Below are positions 16,507-24,852 of a DNA stretch of 64,000 nucleotides, piece after piece. Numbering within the stretch: position 1 is the stretch's first letter; each line of letters opens with the position of its first letter. The DNA is taken from the NCBI GenBank assembly GCA_017644045.1, contig JAEPMI010000012.1:124001-188000 (forward strand). The letters run 5' to 3'. Position numbers and translations under genes: made by a program. This DNA comes from Deltaproteobacteria bacterium (GTDB lineage Bacteria; Myxococcota_A; Polyangia; Polyangiales; Houyiibacteriaceae). Below the pieces are notes generated by a model. The model was not told the origin of the DNA. It ran no database searches and was given only the letters and a program-made list of their open reading frames with translations.

Positions 16507-18326
16507 GGGTGACCTCCGTGGCCGCTCGGCGCTTCACCGACGAGGTGGCCCGCGGGCGGAACGCGCGCCTCGAAGGACCCACAGGTCAACATCTCCTGAC
16601 CGCGGTAGGCGTTCGCGATCGTGTCGCCCGACTGCAGCCAGCGGGCGCTCTGCCCCCGGCCGAAGGCCATTGGACACTCCGCCACGCGCACGGTCCCATC
16701 CGTCGGGTTCCCGAACGCCCGCAGCAACCCTTCGATGGCCGCCTCGACCGCCGGCAGCGCCCGTCGCGTCGCCTCGAGGTCCTCGGCGAGCCCGAGGCCA
16801 CGCACGGCGTCCTCGAGACCGAGCGCACGCCAGGCCTCGGCGACCGCCTGCTCCTCCGCCGCGACCGACACCTCGGCCACCGCGGAGGTCAGCGCGTCGA
16901 CGGATCGCTCGGTCGCGGTCTCGTCATCGGCCGCCAGGTGCGCGCCGAGGTGCAGCATCTCGGTCACCACCACCGCGAGCCGATCGTGCATCGCCGGGCT
17001 CACCTCGAGGCGCGTGGTGTCGTCGCCCTGGGCCATCATCCCCTGCCCGCCCCGCAGCTGCTGCTCGGCGTCGAGCGCGAACGCGCCATGCGTCACGACG
17101 TGCTCCCCCTCGGTCAGACCGGCGAGCACCGGGAACTGCTCGCCGATGCGCGGACCGAGCGACACCGAGCGCGCCTCGTACGCCGGCCTGCCCGGCTCGG
17201 AGACCTCCACGTAGACCACCGCACGCCGGCCGGTGAAGAGCGGCGCGGTCGCTGGGATCATCAACGTCGGCTCGTCGCTCGCCTCGTCGCTCACGTCCAC
17301 CGCGAGCTGCCCTTGCGCCACCATGCCCGGCCGCAGGGTGCCGTCGGTGTTGGGCACCTCGACCCGAACGTGCGTCGCGCCGGTCCGCGGATCCACGACC
17401 GGGTCGACGAAGCTCACTTCGCCCTCGACCGGGCGACCCGGCAGGGCCTCGAACGCGAGCTCGACTCGGACACCCGGCGTGAGCAGCGGGAGGTCGGACT
17501 CGTAGGCGTCGAGCTCCACCCAGACGGCGCCGAGATCGGCCACCTTGAAGAGCGGCGTTCCCGCGCGAACGTACTCACCCTCGCTGACCAGGCGCTCGAG
17601 CACGGTGCCACCGAAGGGGCTCCGAATCCGAACCGATCGCGTCGGCGCGTCCGCGCGCTCCAGGGCCTGCAGCTCGGCACCGTCGATGCCGAGAAGGCGC
17701 AGTCGGTCGCGCGACGCTTCGAGCCCGGCCTCTGCGGCGGAGCGCACGGCCTCGTTGGCGCCGGCCAACCGCTGGACCTGGCGGGCGGCGCTGAGGAGAT
17801 CTTGATGCGCGGCATAGACCTCGGGGCTGTAGACCGTCGCCAACACACGGCCGCGACCGACTCGAGTGCCGGTCGTCCGCACGCGCAGACGATCGATGCG
17901 GCCATCGATCCAGCTCGTCACCGTGCGCTGACGTGACTCGTCGGGCCGAACGCGACCGCTGAGTCGACGCGCACCCACCGCGCCCGCGACGGCGCGGACG
18001 GGCGTCGTTCGGATCCGCGCGAGCGCGGCCGCACGCGGCGAGAGGCTGACCGTGTTGCCGCCGGCCTCCTGGGCCTCGGCGACCGGCACGAGATCCATCG
18101 CGCACTTCGGACAGATGCCGGGCTGGTCCGAGCGTACCTCCGGGTGCATCGCGCACGTGTAGACCGCGTCCCCGGTCGCGTGCGCATCCTCCGTGGGCAG
18201 CGCGCTCATGCGACCGCCCAGGAAGGCGCCGAGGACTCCGATCACCAGCGCCAGCGCAGCGAGAATCCACCGCAGCCGCGCTCGCTCGACGTCCGGCTCC
18301 GCCGGCTTCACGCTCTCATCGGTCAT
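16503..18326 (-). CDS. CusB-type efflux adaptor with metal-binding N-terminus and DUF3347 C-terminus
   Basis: A periplasmic adaptor (607 residues) linking the RND pump to the outer-membrane factor. An N-terminal helix (about 19-38) anchors it. A heavy-metal-binding domain follows: YTCAMHPEV then ICPKCAMDLVPV, with candidate ligands Cys58, Met60, His61, Cys72, Cys75 and Met77. The membrane-fusion core has barrel-sandwich, hairpin and beta-barrel segments (WIDGRIDRLRV, SPFGGTVLERLVSEGEYV, GTLRPGMVAQGQL). The last 180 residues form a helical DUF3347-like domain ending RVAECPMAFGRGQSARWLQSGDTI and EMLTCGSFE. This build is typical of Cu/Ag CusB proteins and argues for copper or silver efflux. Its start overlaps the outer-membrane factor gene by 11 bases. 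Confidence 0.93.
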   Translation of the reverse strand: MTDESVKPAEPDVERARLRWILAALALVIGVLGAFLGGRMSALPTEDAHATGDAVYTCAMHPEVRSDQPGICPKCAMDLVPVAEAQEAGGNTVSLSPRAAALARIRTTPVRAVAGAVGARRLSGRVRPDESRQRTVTSWIDGRIDRLRVRTTGTRVGRGRVLATVYSPEVYAAHQDLLSAARQVQRLAGANEAVRSAAEAGLEASRDRLRLLGIDGAELQALERADAPTRSVRIRSPFGGTVLERLVSEGEYVRAGTPLFKVADLGAVWVELDAYESDLPLLTPGVRVELAFEALPGRPVEGEVSFVDPVVDPRTGATHVRVEVPNTDGTLRPGMVAQGQLAVDVSDEASDEPTLMIPATAPLFTGRRAVVYVEVSEPGRPAYEARSVSLGPRIGEQFPVLAGLTEGEHVVTHGAFALDAEQQLRGGQGMMAQGDDTTRLEVSPAMHDRLAVVVTEMLHLGAHLAADDETATERSVDALTSAVAEVSVAAEEQAVAEAWRALGLEDAVRGLGLAEDLEATRRALPAVEAAIEGLLRAFGNPTDGTVRVAECPMAFGRGQSARWLQSGDTIANAYRGQEMLTCGSFEARVPPAGHLVGEAPSGHGGHP

Positions 18327-19701
18327 CGGTCGACCCCTCCATCGCGGCGCCCTCGCCTCGAGATTGCACCGGGCGACCGACAGCCCGTTCGAGGGCTGCC
18401 CAGGCGACGGCGTGCTGGGCCAGCGCGTCGACGTGCCCGAGCCGGACCTCGAGCAGCTCTCGCAGGGCGAGCAGAGTCAGCGTCACGTCGCCCTCGGTCG
18501 CCATTCGCGCGTTGGCGGACTCGAACGCCGCGATCGCCTGGGGCTCGAGCGTCGTCTCGTGGAGCTCGGCCCGCCGCGCGGTGTTCTGGACCTCCGCGAG
18601 CGCGGCGAGCACCTCGAGCCGAGCCTCCCGCGCCACCTGTTCGCCGCTGGCTTCGGCGGCGCGAGCGTCCGCCTCGGCCGCGCGCTCGGCGGCTCGGTCG
18701 GTGCCGACGTCGAAGGGCAACGCCACGGTCAGCCCGAGCGCGAGCGCGTCGTCCCCATCGTTCGGCGATCCCGCCATCACGGCGGGGCCGACCTCGGACC
18801 ACTCCAAGCGGAAGGTGGCCTGCGGTCGCCGCCGCGCCGAGTGCACCGCCGCCTCCTCGCGGAACGACGCCGCGCGCGCGAGCTCTGCCGAGACCTTCGG
18901 TCGCACGGCCGCCGACTCCAAGAGCGCAGCCGCCGACTCCGCGGGCCACCGAATGGCCGGCGGCGTCTCGGCGAGCTCGGGCATGCCCTCGAGCTCCACC
19001 AGCTCCGCGAGGTGGTCCGCGTGGTGGGCCTGGTGGGAGCGCATCGAGTCGAGCGCGTCACCGAGCCGCGCCCGACGCAGCTCGAGCTGTTGGATGGCCG
19101 CGAGGCTCGTCGCGCCCGTCGCGAGGCGCGCGCGGAGCACCTCCGCGACCGTGAGCAGCTGCTCTGCCTGCAGCTCGAGGACGGCGGCGCGCGCCTTCGC
19201 GCCCCAGAGCGACCAGTAGGCTTCGGCGACCTGTGCGCGGACGGTGAGCGCCACGGCGGCGAATCCGTGCGAGGCCGTCACCACGCGGCTCTCCGCGGCG
19301 TTCTCGGCCGCCGAGAGCGCGCCGAACTGGGGCAGCGGCCACGCGAAACTGACCTTCTGCCGCATGGGCCCGGCGCGTGTGTGCACCGGCCGAACCAGAG
19401 CCGTGTACCCGAGCGTCGGCCGAGGCCATCGACGGCTCGCCCGAACTCGCTCGTGTGCCGCCTCCCAGTGCGCGAGCGCCGCCCGAGCCGCGGGACTCCG
19501 TTCGATGGCGCGGGCCACATAGCCGTCCACGTCGGTCGGTGGCGGTCCCTCGTCGCGCGCGGTGACGGACGCGCGCGCGTCGCTCAACGTCGGCGCTTCG
19601 GGCAGGGTGGTCTCGTGTCGGGGGCTCGAGCTCGCGCACGCCAGCAACAAGCTGGCGCTCGACGCGAGGATCCCGAGCCGTCGGATGGGCTCTCTTCGCA
19701 T
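18316..19701 (-). CDS. TolC/CusC-like outer-membrane efflux lipoprotein
   Basis: The 461-residue product is the outer-membrane channel of the tripartite pump. A lipoprotein signal ends LLLACASS (Cys22), as in CusC. The remainder is mostly long amphipathic helices rich in Ala/Glu/Arg, with two similar halves: the first around YVARAIERSPAARAALAHWEAAHERV, the second beginning after FRLEWSEVGPAVMAGSP with LGLTVALPFDVGTDR. Each half matches the OEP domain pattern of helices around a short barrel strand. First gene of the efflux operon proper; the adaptor and pump genes follow with overlapping ends. Confidence 0.9.
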   Translation of the reverse strand: MRREPIRRLGILASSASLLLACASSSPRHETTLPEAPTLSDARASVTARDEGPPPTDVDGYVARAIERSPAARAALAHWEAAHERVRASRRWPRPTLGYTALVRPVHTRAGPMRQKVSFAWPLPQFGALSAAENAAESRVVTASHGFAAVALTVRAQVAEAYWSLWGAKARAAVLELQAEQLLTVAEVLRARLATGATSLAAIQQLELRRARLGDALDSMRSHQAHHADHLAELVELEGMPELAETPPAIRWPAESAAALLESAAVRPKVSAELARAASFREEAAVHSARRRPQATFRLEWSEVGPAVMAGSPNDGDDALALGLTVALPFDVGTDRAAERAAEADARAAEASGEQVAREARLEVLAALAEVQNTARRAELHETTLEPQAIAAFESANARMATEGDVTLTLLALRELLEVRLGHVDALAQHAVAWAALERAVGRPVQSRGEGAAMEGSTDDR

Positions 19702-19793
19702 GGACTCTCTCGTGTGCGTTGGGGAACGACGCGCGGATGCGCGGTCCTCGCCTCACCGGTCTGCGGTCGCAGATCGGCCGGCGAGCCCAGGGC

Positions 19794-20183
19794 TCACAGG
19801 AGGAGTCGGACGGTGTCGGTCGGTCGCCAGAGCGGTGGCGGCGGAGCGCGCGCTCGATGGCGGGTGACCACTCGGGCCCGGGCCGGCGGCACGAGCAGGG
19901 GCGCGTGCGTCCCGATCGCGACCATGGCGGGCGGCACCTCGACGGCGACCTGCGAGCCGAGCGCGTCCTCGGTGGCGCCGAGGGTCAGCGTCTTGCAGCA
20001 GTCGCCACCTTCGCGCGTGATCCGCTCGACTCCCGCGAGGGCACAGCAACCTTTCCGCTCGGCGGCGGGGCGCATCACCATCGCGCACTCGTCCACCTTC
20101 TGCAGGAACGCGGCGCCGCTCGAGACGGTCGCCAGCGCGAGCAGCGCGAGCACGGGGATCGATGCGCGACGCACGGAGGTCAC
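19794..20183 (-). CDS. small Cys-rich exported protein upstream of the metal-efflux operon
   Basis: The 129-residue product starts at a GTG and has a signal-like N-terminus (RRASIPVLALLALATVSSGAA). The mature part carries a Cys, then a CC pair, then another CC pair (DECAMVM, KGCCALAG, GDCCKTLT), which could bind a soft metal. It ends in a Pro/Arg-rich tail (PPPPLWRPTD). The frame is open to 20798 but that part overlaps the DUF481 gene; the GTG at 20183 or the one three codons later gives a signal peptide. Neither has a good ribosome site. It lies 92 bases upstream of the outer-membrane-factor gene, on the same strand. A metal-binding role is inferred from context and Cys content only. Confidence 0.6.
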   Translation of the reverse strand: MTSVRRASIPVLALLALATVSSGAAFLQKVDECAMVMRPAAERKGCCALAGVERITREGGDCCKTLTLGATEDALGSQVAVEVPPAMVAIGTHAPLLVPPARARVVTRHRARAPPPPLWRPTDTVRLLL

Positions 20184-20248
20184 GGCACAACGGTGCGGAA
20201 TGCAGCCGCTCGGGTCAAGGGCTCGTGCGCCAGCGAGGCCCCCGGGCC

Positions 20249-21085
20249 TCAATCCTCGTCCTCGTCCTCGGCGGCCGGTGACGCCTCCTCCGCAGGCTTC
20301 TTCGGCTTCTTCTGCAGGTAGAAGCCGAGGGTGGTCTCGAGGGCCACGTCCAATCGCTGGAGGGCCGTCGGCGGACGGCTGTCGAAGCGGAGCCTGAGCC
20401 CGAGGCTCAGCGAGAGGCCCGTCTCGTGGGAGAGCGTCATCGCCACCTCCTCGGCCACCCGGTAGTCCGAGAAGTCGTCGAAGCGCGGCTGCACGTAGAT
20501 GGTGTTCGTGAACGAGAGGAGGTCGTCGGCCTTCACGGTGAAGGTCAGGTAGTTGGTCCAGCGGTGGTTGGTCGTGATCCTCGGATGCGGCTCGTCCTCC
20601 GGGATGACGCTCTGCTGGAAGACCTCGCGCTCGATCATGTAGCCGGTGGCGGCGTACGCGGTGAACGCGTCCGAGTCGAACAACGTCACCCGCCCACCGG
20701 CCCCGGCGACCGCCCGCACCTTCAGAAAGAGGATCCGGTCGTACTGATCCTGCAGGAAGACCTCGGACGCGAGACGCTCGTGCCACTCGGCCGTCCAACG
20801 CAGGTGGGCGAAGGCCCGCCCCAGATACGCCTCGCCGCCGAATTCCGCGTAGCTCGCCGCCATGTGAGCGAGCAGATGGTGTTTGCCGCGGTTGAAGCCG
20901 GTGGCGATGTTCGTCCCCACCTCGAGGTAGTCCACGTTGCCGCGCATCCAGCCGACCGACCCATCGATCCGCAGGAAGGGCCCTTCGGTGGTAAGGGTCT
21001 GCCGCAACCGCTCGGTGTTGACCTGCGCGGACGCGAGCGTGGGGAGCGCAGCGACCACGAGCGCGGCGAGCAGCGAGCGACGCAT
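20249..21085 (-). CDS. outer-membrane protein, DUF481-like
   Basis: The 278-residue protein has a signal peptide (MRRSLLAALVVAALPTLASA) and about 14 probable amphipathic strands with aromatic girdle residues: DGSVGWMRGNVDYLEVGTN, HHLLAHMAASYAEFGG, FAHLRWTAEWHERLASEVFLQ, VRAVAGAGGRVTLF, YVQPRFDDFSDYRV. This order (short strands, then EVFLQDQYDRIL) matches the DUF481 putative salt-induced outer-membrane family. After the last strand (LETTLGFYLQ) it has an unusual tail of Lys/Pro and then Asp/Glu (PKKPAEEASPAAEDEDED). A repeat element ends 9 bases upstream of the ATG and probably contributes its promoter or leader. Function unknown. Confidence 0.78.
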   Translation of the reverse strand: MRRSLLAALVVAALPTLASAQVNTERLRQTLTTEGPFLRIDGSVGWMRGNVDYLEVGTNIATGFNRGKHHLLAHMAASYAEFGGEAYLGRAFAHLRWTAEWHERLASEVFLQDQYDRILFLKVRAVAGAGGRVTLFDSDAFTAYAATGYMIEREVFQQSVIPEDEPHPRITTNHRWTNYLTFTVKADDLLSFTNTIYVQPRFDDFSDYRVAEEVAMTLSHETGLSLSLGLRLRFDSRPPTALQRLDVALETTLGFYLQKKPKKPAEEASPAAEDEDED

Positions 21086-21094
21086 CCGCGAATG

Positions 21095-21346
21095 CTAGCG
21101 CGGGGCTCAGCCCGGTTGAAGGGCGCTACGCGCCCTGAGCACGCCCCCTGCGGTCGTCCCCTCACGCTCGAAAATACTTCGGCATTTCCTCGGTTAACGT
21201 CGCAAGCTCGTTGTCAGACCTGTACCCGTTCAGCTCCGTGGACTGCGTCCACTACGCCATGCACGGCTACAGGTATGTTCGCGGACACCCCAGGGAACCC
21301 ACCCAGACCACGGATCTCCCGTCAACCGTTCTGAGCCCCGCGCTAG
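21095..21346 (-). repeat. inverted-repeat-bounded leader element, copy 2 (with internal insertion)
   Basis: The ends 21095-21110 and 21331-21346 are a perfect 16-bp inverted repeat (CTAGCGCGGGGCTCAG), extendable to 23 of 25. Read on the minus strand, the interior matches copy 1 in order: GTGGTCTGGGTG, GTCCGCGA, then CCGAGGAAATGCC through the GGGCGC hairpin. It differs by an extra 84 bp at 21194-21277. That segment folds on itself: ACCTGTA pairs with TACAGGT, enclosing a GTGGAC-tgc-GTCCAC hairpin. The element ends with GCTAGCAT just before the DUF481 gene start, exactly as copy 1 does before plsB. It fills most of the gap between the divergent DUF481 and serine hydrolase genes. Confidence 0.78.
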
Positions 21347-21415
21347 AGAGCCGTGGCCCAGGGACCGAAAAAGACGCGCACCCGGCGAAACCGCGATCGG
21401 GCTATCGTCCCCCGC

Positions 21416-22669
21416 GTGACCGACGGGAACACGCTGGACCACACCGCACCGATGCCCGCTCGCGGCAGCTACGCCGAAGGCTATGGGCCGGTCGCGCGGA
21501 CCTTCGCCGCCCAGCTCGCGAGCGGTGCGGAGACCGGCGCCGCCCTGAGCATCTACCGGGATGGGAAGCGCGTGGTCGATCTCTGGGGTGGGCTGGCCGA
21601 TCGCGAAACCGAGCGGCCCTGGGAGCGCGACACCCGCATCGTGGTCTTCTCGGTGACCAAGGGCTTCGCCGCGATGGCGATGGCGCTGCTGATCGATCGT
21701 GGGCTCCTCGACCTGGACGCCCGGGTTGGCGAGTACTGGCCCGGCTTCGCCCGCGAGGGCAAGGAGGGCATCGATGTCCGCACCCTCCTCGGCCACAGCG
21801 CCGGGCTCCCCTACCTCGACGCCAAGCTGACCCTCGACGACTGCGTGGACCCATCCCGCCGATCGGTGGTGGTCGACGCGATGGAGCAGCAGCGCCCCGC
21901 CTGGGCGCCCGGCGAGAAGCAGGGCTATCACGCCCTCACCTACGGCCTCTTCGTGGCCGAGCTCTTCGAGCGCATCGCCGGCGAGCCGATGGGCCCCTTC
22001 CTGAGGCGGGAGCTGCTCGAGCCGCTCGGGTCCGACGTCTACCTCGGCGCACCGCCCGAGCTCGACGCGCTCAACGCGACCCTCTACCCGGTCGCCCTCC
22101 CCGCGCGGCTCCGCCACATGGCGCTCGCGGCGTTTCGGCACCCGGACTCGACGGAGGGACGGGCCACGCGCGCCCTGGTGGCGCGTGACTCGATCGCGCG
22201 GCGCGCCTTCACCAACCCGGCGATGGGCAAGGAGGGCATTCAGGCCTACGCGAAGCCGCCCGTGCGACGCGCGAACTTGGCGTGGGCCTCCGCCACCGCG
22301 AGCGCCGAAGGGATCGCGCGCGCCTATCTCCCCTTCGCGAGCGGCGGAACACACGACGGCCGCCGCTACCTCGCCGAGTCGACCCTCGCCCCGATCCACC
22401 GTCGCCAGTCCTGGTCGGAGCGCGACGTGATCCTCCAGAAGCCGGTCGGGTGGTCGCAGGGCTTCCTGAAAGAGGAGCGTCACCTCTTCTCGCCCAACCC
22501 GGAGTCCTTCGGCCACGCGGGCATCGGTGGACCGCTCGGCTGGGCCGACCCGGTGGACCGCATCGCCTTCGGCTACACGCTCAACCGCTCGGACTGGCGC
22601 ATCCGCTCGCCGCGCGCCATCGCGCTGTGTCGAGCCCTCTACGAGTCGCCCGCGCTCCTCGCGCGCTGA
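21416..22669 (+). CDS. beta-lactamase-family serine hydrolase (esterase-like)
   Basis: The 417-residue product belongs to the class C beta-lactamase/EstB-like group. The nucleophile motif SxxK is SVTK at 79-82, a Tyr follows in GYHALTYG (Tyr171), and the third motif is GHAGIGG near the C-terminus, replacing the KTG of true beta-lactamases. VVDLWGGLADRE and LLGHSAGLPYLD are typical of esterases and D-aminopeptidases of this family. No signal peptide is visible, so it is probably cytoplasmic. The frame opens at a GTG at 21353, but the extra 21 residues are basic and unlike the family; the GTG at 21416 is preferred, without a clear ribosome site. Substrate unknown. Confidence 0.85.
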   Translation: MTDGNTLDHTAPMPARGSYAEGYGPVARTFAAQLASGAETGAALSIYRDGKRVVDLWGGLADRETERPWERDTRIVVFSVTKGFAAMAMALLIDRGLLDLDARVGEYWPGFAREGKEGIDVRTLLGHSAGLPYLDAKLTLDDCVDPSRRSVVVDAMEQQRPAWAPGEKQGYHALTYGLFVAELFERIAGEPMGPFLRRELLEPLGSDVYLGAPPELDALNATLYPVALPARLRHMALAAFRHPDSTEGRATRALVARDSIARRAFTNPAMGKEGIQAYAKPPVRRANLAWASATASAEGIARAYLPFASGGTHDGRRYLAESTLAPIHRRQSWSERDVILQKPVGWSQGFLKEERHLFSPNPESFGHAGIGGPLGWADPVDRIAFGYTLNRSDWRIRSPRAIALCRALYESPALLAR

Positions 22670-22828
22670 CGGTGCCCCGGACCGGGAGTCGTTGCGAAAA
22701 TCGGCGAGTCATCGGACCGTGAATCAAGGAACGACGACGAGGAATACTTTACGTATTTCGAGGAGGAGTGACGCAGAGTCGCGGTTCGAGGGCCGTCGAG
22801 TTTTGTGACGAATTCCCGAGACGGGACA

Positions 22829-24565
22829 CTAGGCGTCGACCTCACGCCAGAGCTGCCCGAGCGGCTCGCCGCAGCGCTCGCGGACCAACGCCGCGACCGC
22901 CTGCGCGTCGTCGGCGTCGCAGGCCTCCGCCGCCAGTTTCTCGAGCTCGCCGAGGTCGAGCTGGCGAACGACCTCGAGCACCAGTGGGAGTGAGCCGACC
23001 GCGACCGAGAGCGAGCGGTAGCCGAGCCCCAGCACGAGTGGCAGCGCCAGCGGATCGGACGCCATGTCGCCGCACATGGAGAGCGCCGTCCCCTCCGCCC
23101 CGCGAGCGATCTGACCGAGCAGCGTGAGCACGGCGGGATCGAGCGGCGAGGCGACCTCGGCCACCTCGGGATCGGTGCGGTCGGCCGCGAGCGTGTACTG
23201 GACCAAGTCGTTGGTGCCGACGCTGAGGAAGTCGGTCTCCGCGGCCAGCCGCGAGACCCGCAACGCGGCCGCGGGGACCTCCACCATACAGCCGAGCGGC
23301 GGCACGCGATGCTCGACGCCCTCGCTCTCGAGCTCGTCGGCGCACTGCCGCACGAAGGCCTTCGCCTCGCGCAGGTCCGCTAGCCCCGCGATCATCGGGA
23401 ACATCACCCGAAGGTCGCCCGCGCTCGCCGCACGCAGGAGCGCCCGGACCTGTGTCCGCAGCAGCTCGGGCCGGCGGCGGAGCAGCCGCATGGCCCGCAG
23501 CCCCATCGCGGGGTTCGGCCCGCGCGTCAGGCGCTGGCCCGGCGGCAACTTGTCGCCACCGAGATCGAAGATGCGGAACACCACGGGCGCCGGCGCCATC
23601 TCCTCGGTGACCTCGCGATAGAGCGCGACCTGCGCGCCCTCGTCCGGCGCCGCGCCGCGATGGAGCAGGAGGAACTCCGTACGATAGAGCCCGACCCCGC
23701 GGGCGCCGTGCGTCTGGGCGAGCTCGATCTCCTCCGGCAGCTCGAGGTTCGCCCGGACGGTGATCTCCACCCCGTCCTTGGTGGCCACGGGCTCCGCGCG
23801 TCGCTCCAGGAGTCCGCGCGCGAACGCTCGGTACCGCCCGGCGCGATCGTCGGCGCTCTGTCGTTCTTCCTCGTCCGGGCCGATCAGCACCCGGCCCCGG
23901 ATGCCGTCCACCACGACCTCGTCACCGGAGAGCACCCGGTCGAGCGCTCCCCGTGCCCCGACGACCGCAGGCACCTCGAGCGCCCGCGCCAAGAGCGCGG
24001 TGTGGCTGGTGGCGCTGCCCGCCTCGAGCACGACGCCGATGAGGCCCGACTCCGCGAAGACGCGCGCCGCCTCGGCGGGACTGAGATCGGCGGCGAAGAG
24101 CACCACCTCGCGCGAGGTCGGCAGGGTCAGCTCACCGTCCCCACGGAGATGTCGGAGCAGGTGGCGTCCGACGTGTGCGACGTCCTCCGCGCGCTCTCGG
24201 AAATAGCGCGCCGTCGACGCGCGAAGCGGCGCGCTGAGGGTCTCGACGGTCTGCTCCACCGCCCACTCGGCGCCGACGCCGCTCTCGCGGATGAGCTGGT
24301 AGGCCGCGTCCGCGAGCATGGCGTCCGAGTGCAACAAGAGCTGGGCGTCGAGGACGAGCGACACCTCCGACTCCCCGACCAGCGCGTCGCGCGCCCGTTC
24401 GATCTCCTCGCGCCCTTCTTCGATGGCCTTCCGCAGCCGCTCCACCTCGGCCTCGCGATCCGAGACGTGGCGTCGCAGCGCCCGGCCGGGACGCGGCACC
24501 ACGAAGCTTCGACCGACACCGACACCGAGCGACGCAGGGATGCCGAGAATGGTCTCTCGGCTCAC
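22829..24565 (-). CDS. ptsI: PTS enzyme I (PEP-protein phosphotransferase)
   Basis: Enzyme I takes phosphate from PEP and passes it to HPr. The 578-residue length is standard. The phosphoacceptor His188 lies in AGSATSHTALLAR, equivalent to His189 of E. coli EI. The PEP-binding barrel shows YRTEFLL, MFPMIAGLADLREAK, FLSVGTNDLVQYTLAADR, and the active-site Cys loop as MCGDMASD (E. coli has MCGELAGD). The gene overlaps ptsH by 4 bases and ends the hprK-rapZ-ptsH-ptsI operon. No EIIB/C sugar permease is nearby, so the relay is probably regulatory, ending on PtsN encoded at 30685-31128. Confidence 0.96.
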   Translation of the reverse strand: MSRETILGIPASLGVGVGRSFVVPRPGRALRRHVSDREAEVERLRKAIEEGREEIERARDALVGESEVSLVLDAQLLLHSDAMLADAAYQLIRESGVGAEWAVEQTVETLSAPLRASTARYFRERAEDVAHVGRHLLRHLRGDGELTLPTSREVVLFAADLSPAEAARVFAESGLIGVVLEAGSATSHTALLARALEVPAVVGARGALDRVLSGDEVVVDGIRGRVLIGPDEEERQSADDRAGRYRAFARGLLERRAEPVATKDGVEITVRANLELPEEIELAQTHGARGVGLYRTEFLLLHRGAAPDEGAQVALYREVTEEMAPAPVVFRIFDLGGDKLPPGQRLTRGPNPAMGLRAMRLLRRRPELLRTQVRALLRAASAGDLRVMFPMIAGLADLREAKAFVRQCADELESEGVEHRVPPLGCMVEVPAAALRVSRLAAETDFLSVGTNDLVQYTLAADRTDPEVAEVASPLDPAVLTLLGQIARGAEGTALSMCGDMASDPLALPLVLGLGYRSLSVAVGSLPLVLEVVRQLDLGELEKLAAEACDADDAQAVAALVRERCGEPLGQLWREVDA

Positions 24566-24852
24566 CGATCTTCCCCGAAGCGGTCCGCGATCAGCTCGCC
24601 GATGGCGGCCACCGCGTCGCGCGCGTCGTCCCCGACCGCGCGCACTCGTACCTTCGCGCCCTTCTCCCCGCAGAGCAGGAGCACGCCCATGATGCTCTTG
24701 GCGTCGGCGCTCTGACCGTCCTTGGCGACCTCCACCCTGCTGCGGAAGCCGCCCGCGATCCGGACGAGCTTCGCGGCGGCGCGGGCGTGCAGGCCGAGCT
24801 CGTTGACGATCTCGAACTCGGCCTCGGCTTCTTGGTCGCCGTCCTCGTTCAT
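24562..24852 (-). CDS. ptsH: PTS phosphocarrier protein HPr
   Basis: A 96-residue HPr with His22 in ELGLHARAA, the residue phosphorylated by EI, and Ser53 in DAKSIMGVLLL, the site matching Ser46 of Gram-positive HPr that HPr kinase phosphorylates. A short acidic extension (MNEDGDQEAEAE) precedes the usual HPr start. It sits between rapZ and ptsI with 4-base overlaps on both sides. The conserved Ser together with hprK in the same operon means both phosphorylation inputs can act on this HPr. Confidence 0.96.
   Translation of the reverse strand: MNEDGDQEAEAEFEIVNELGLHARAAAKLVRIAGGFRSRVEVAKDGQSADAKSIMGVLLLCGEKGAKVRVRAVGDDARDAVAAIGELIADRFGEDR

Noticed and set aside
22735-22790. A possible third, degenerate copy of the leader element (GAGGAATACTTTACGTATTTCGAGG).
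   Set aside because: Only short blocks (CGAGGAA, GTATTT, CGAG) match, there are no inverted ends, and it lies between convergent genes with no start codon next to it.
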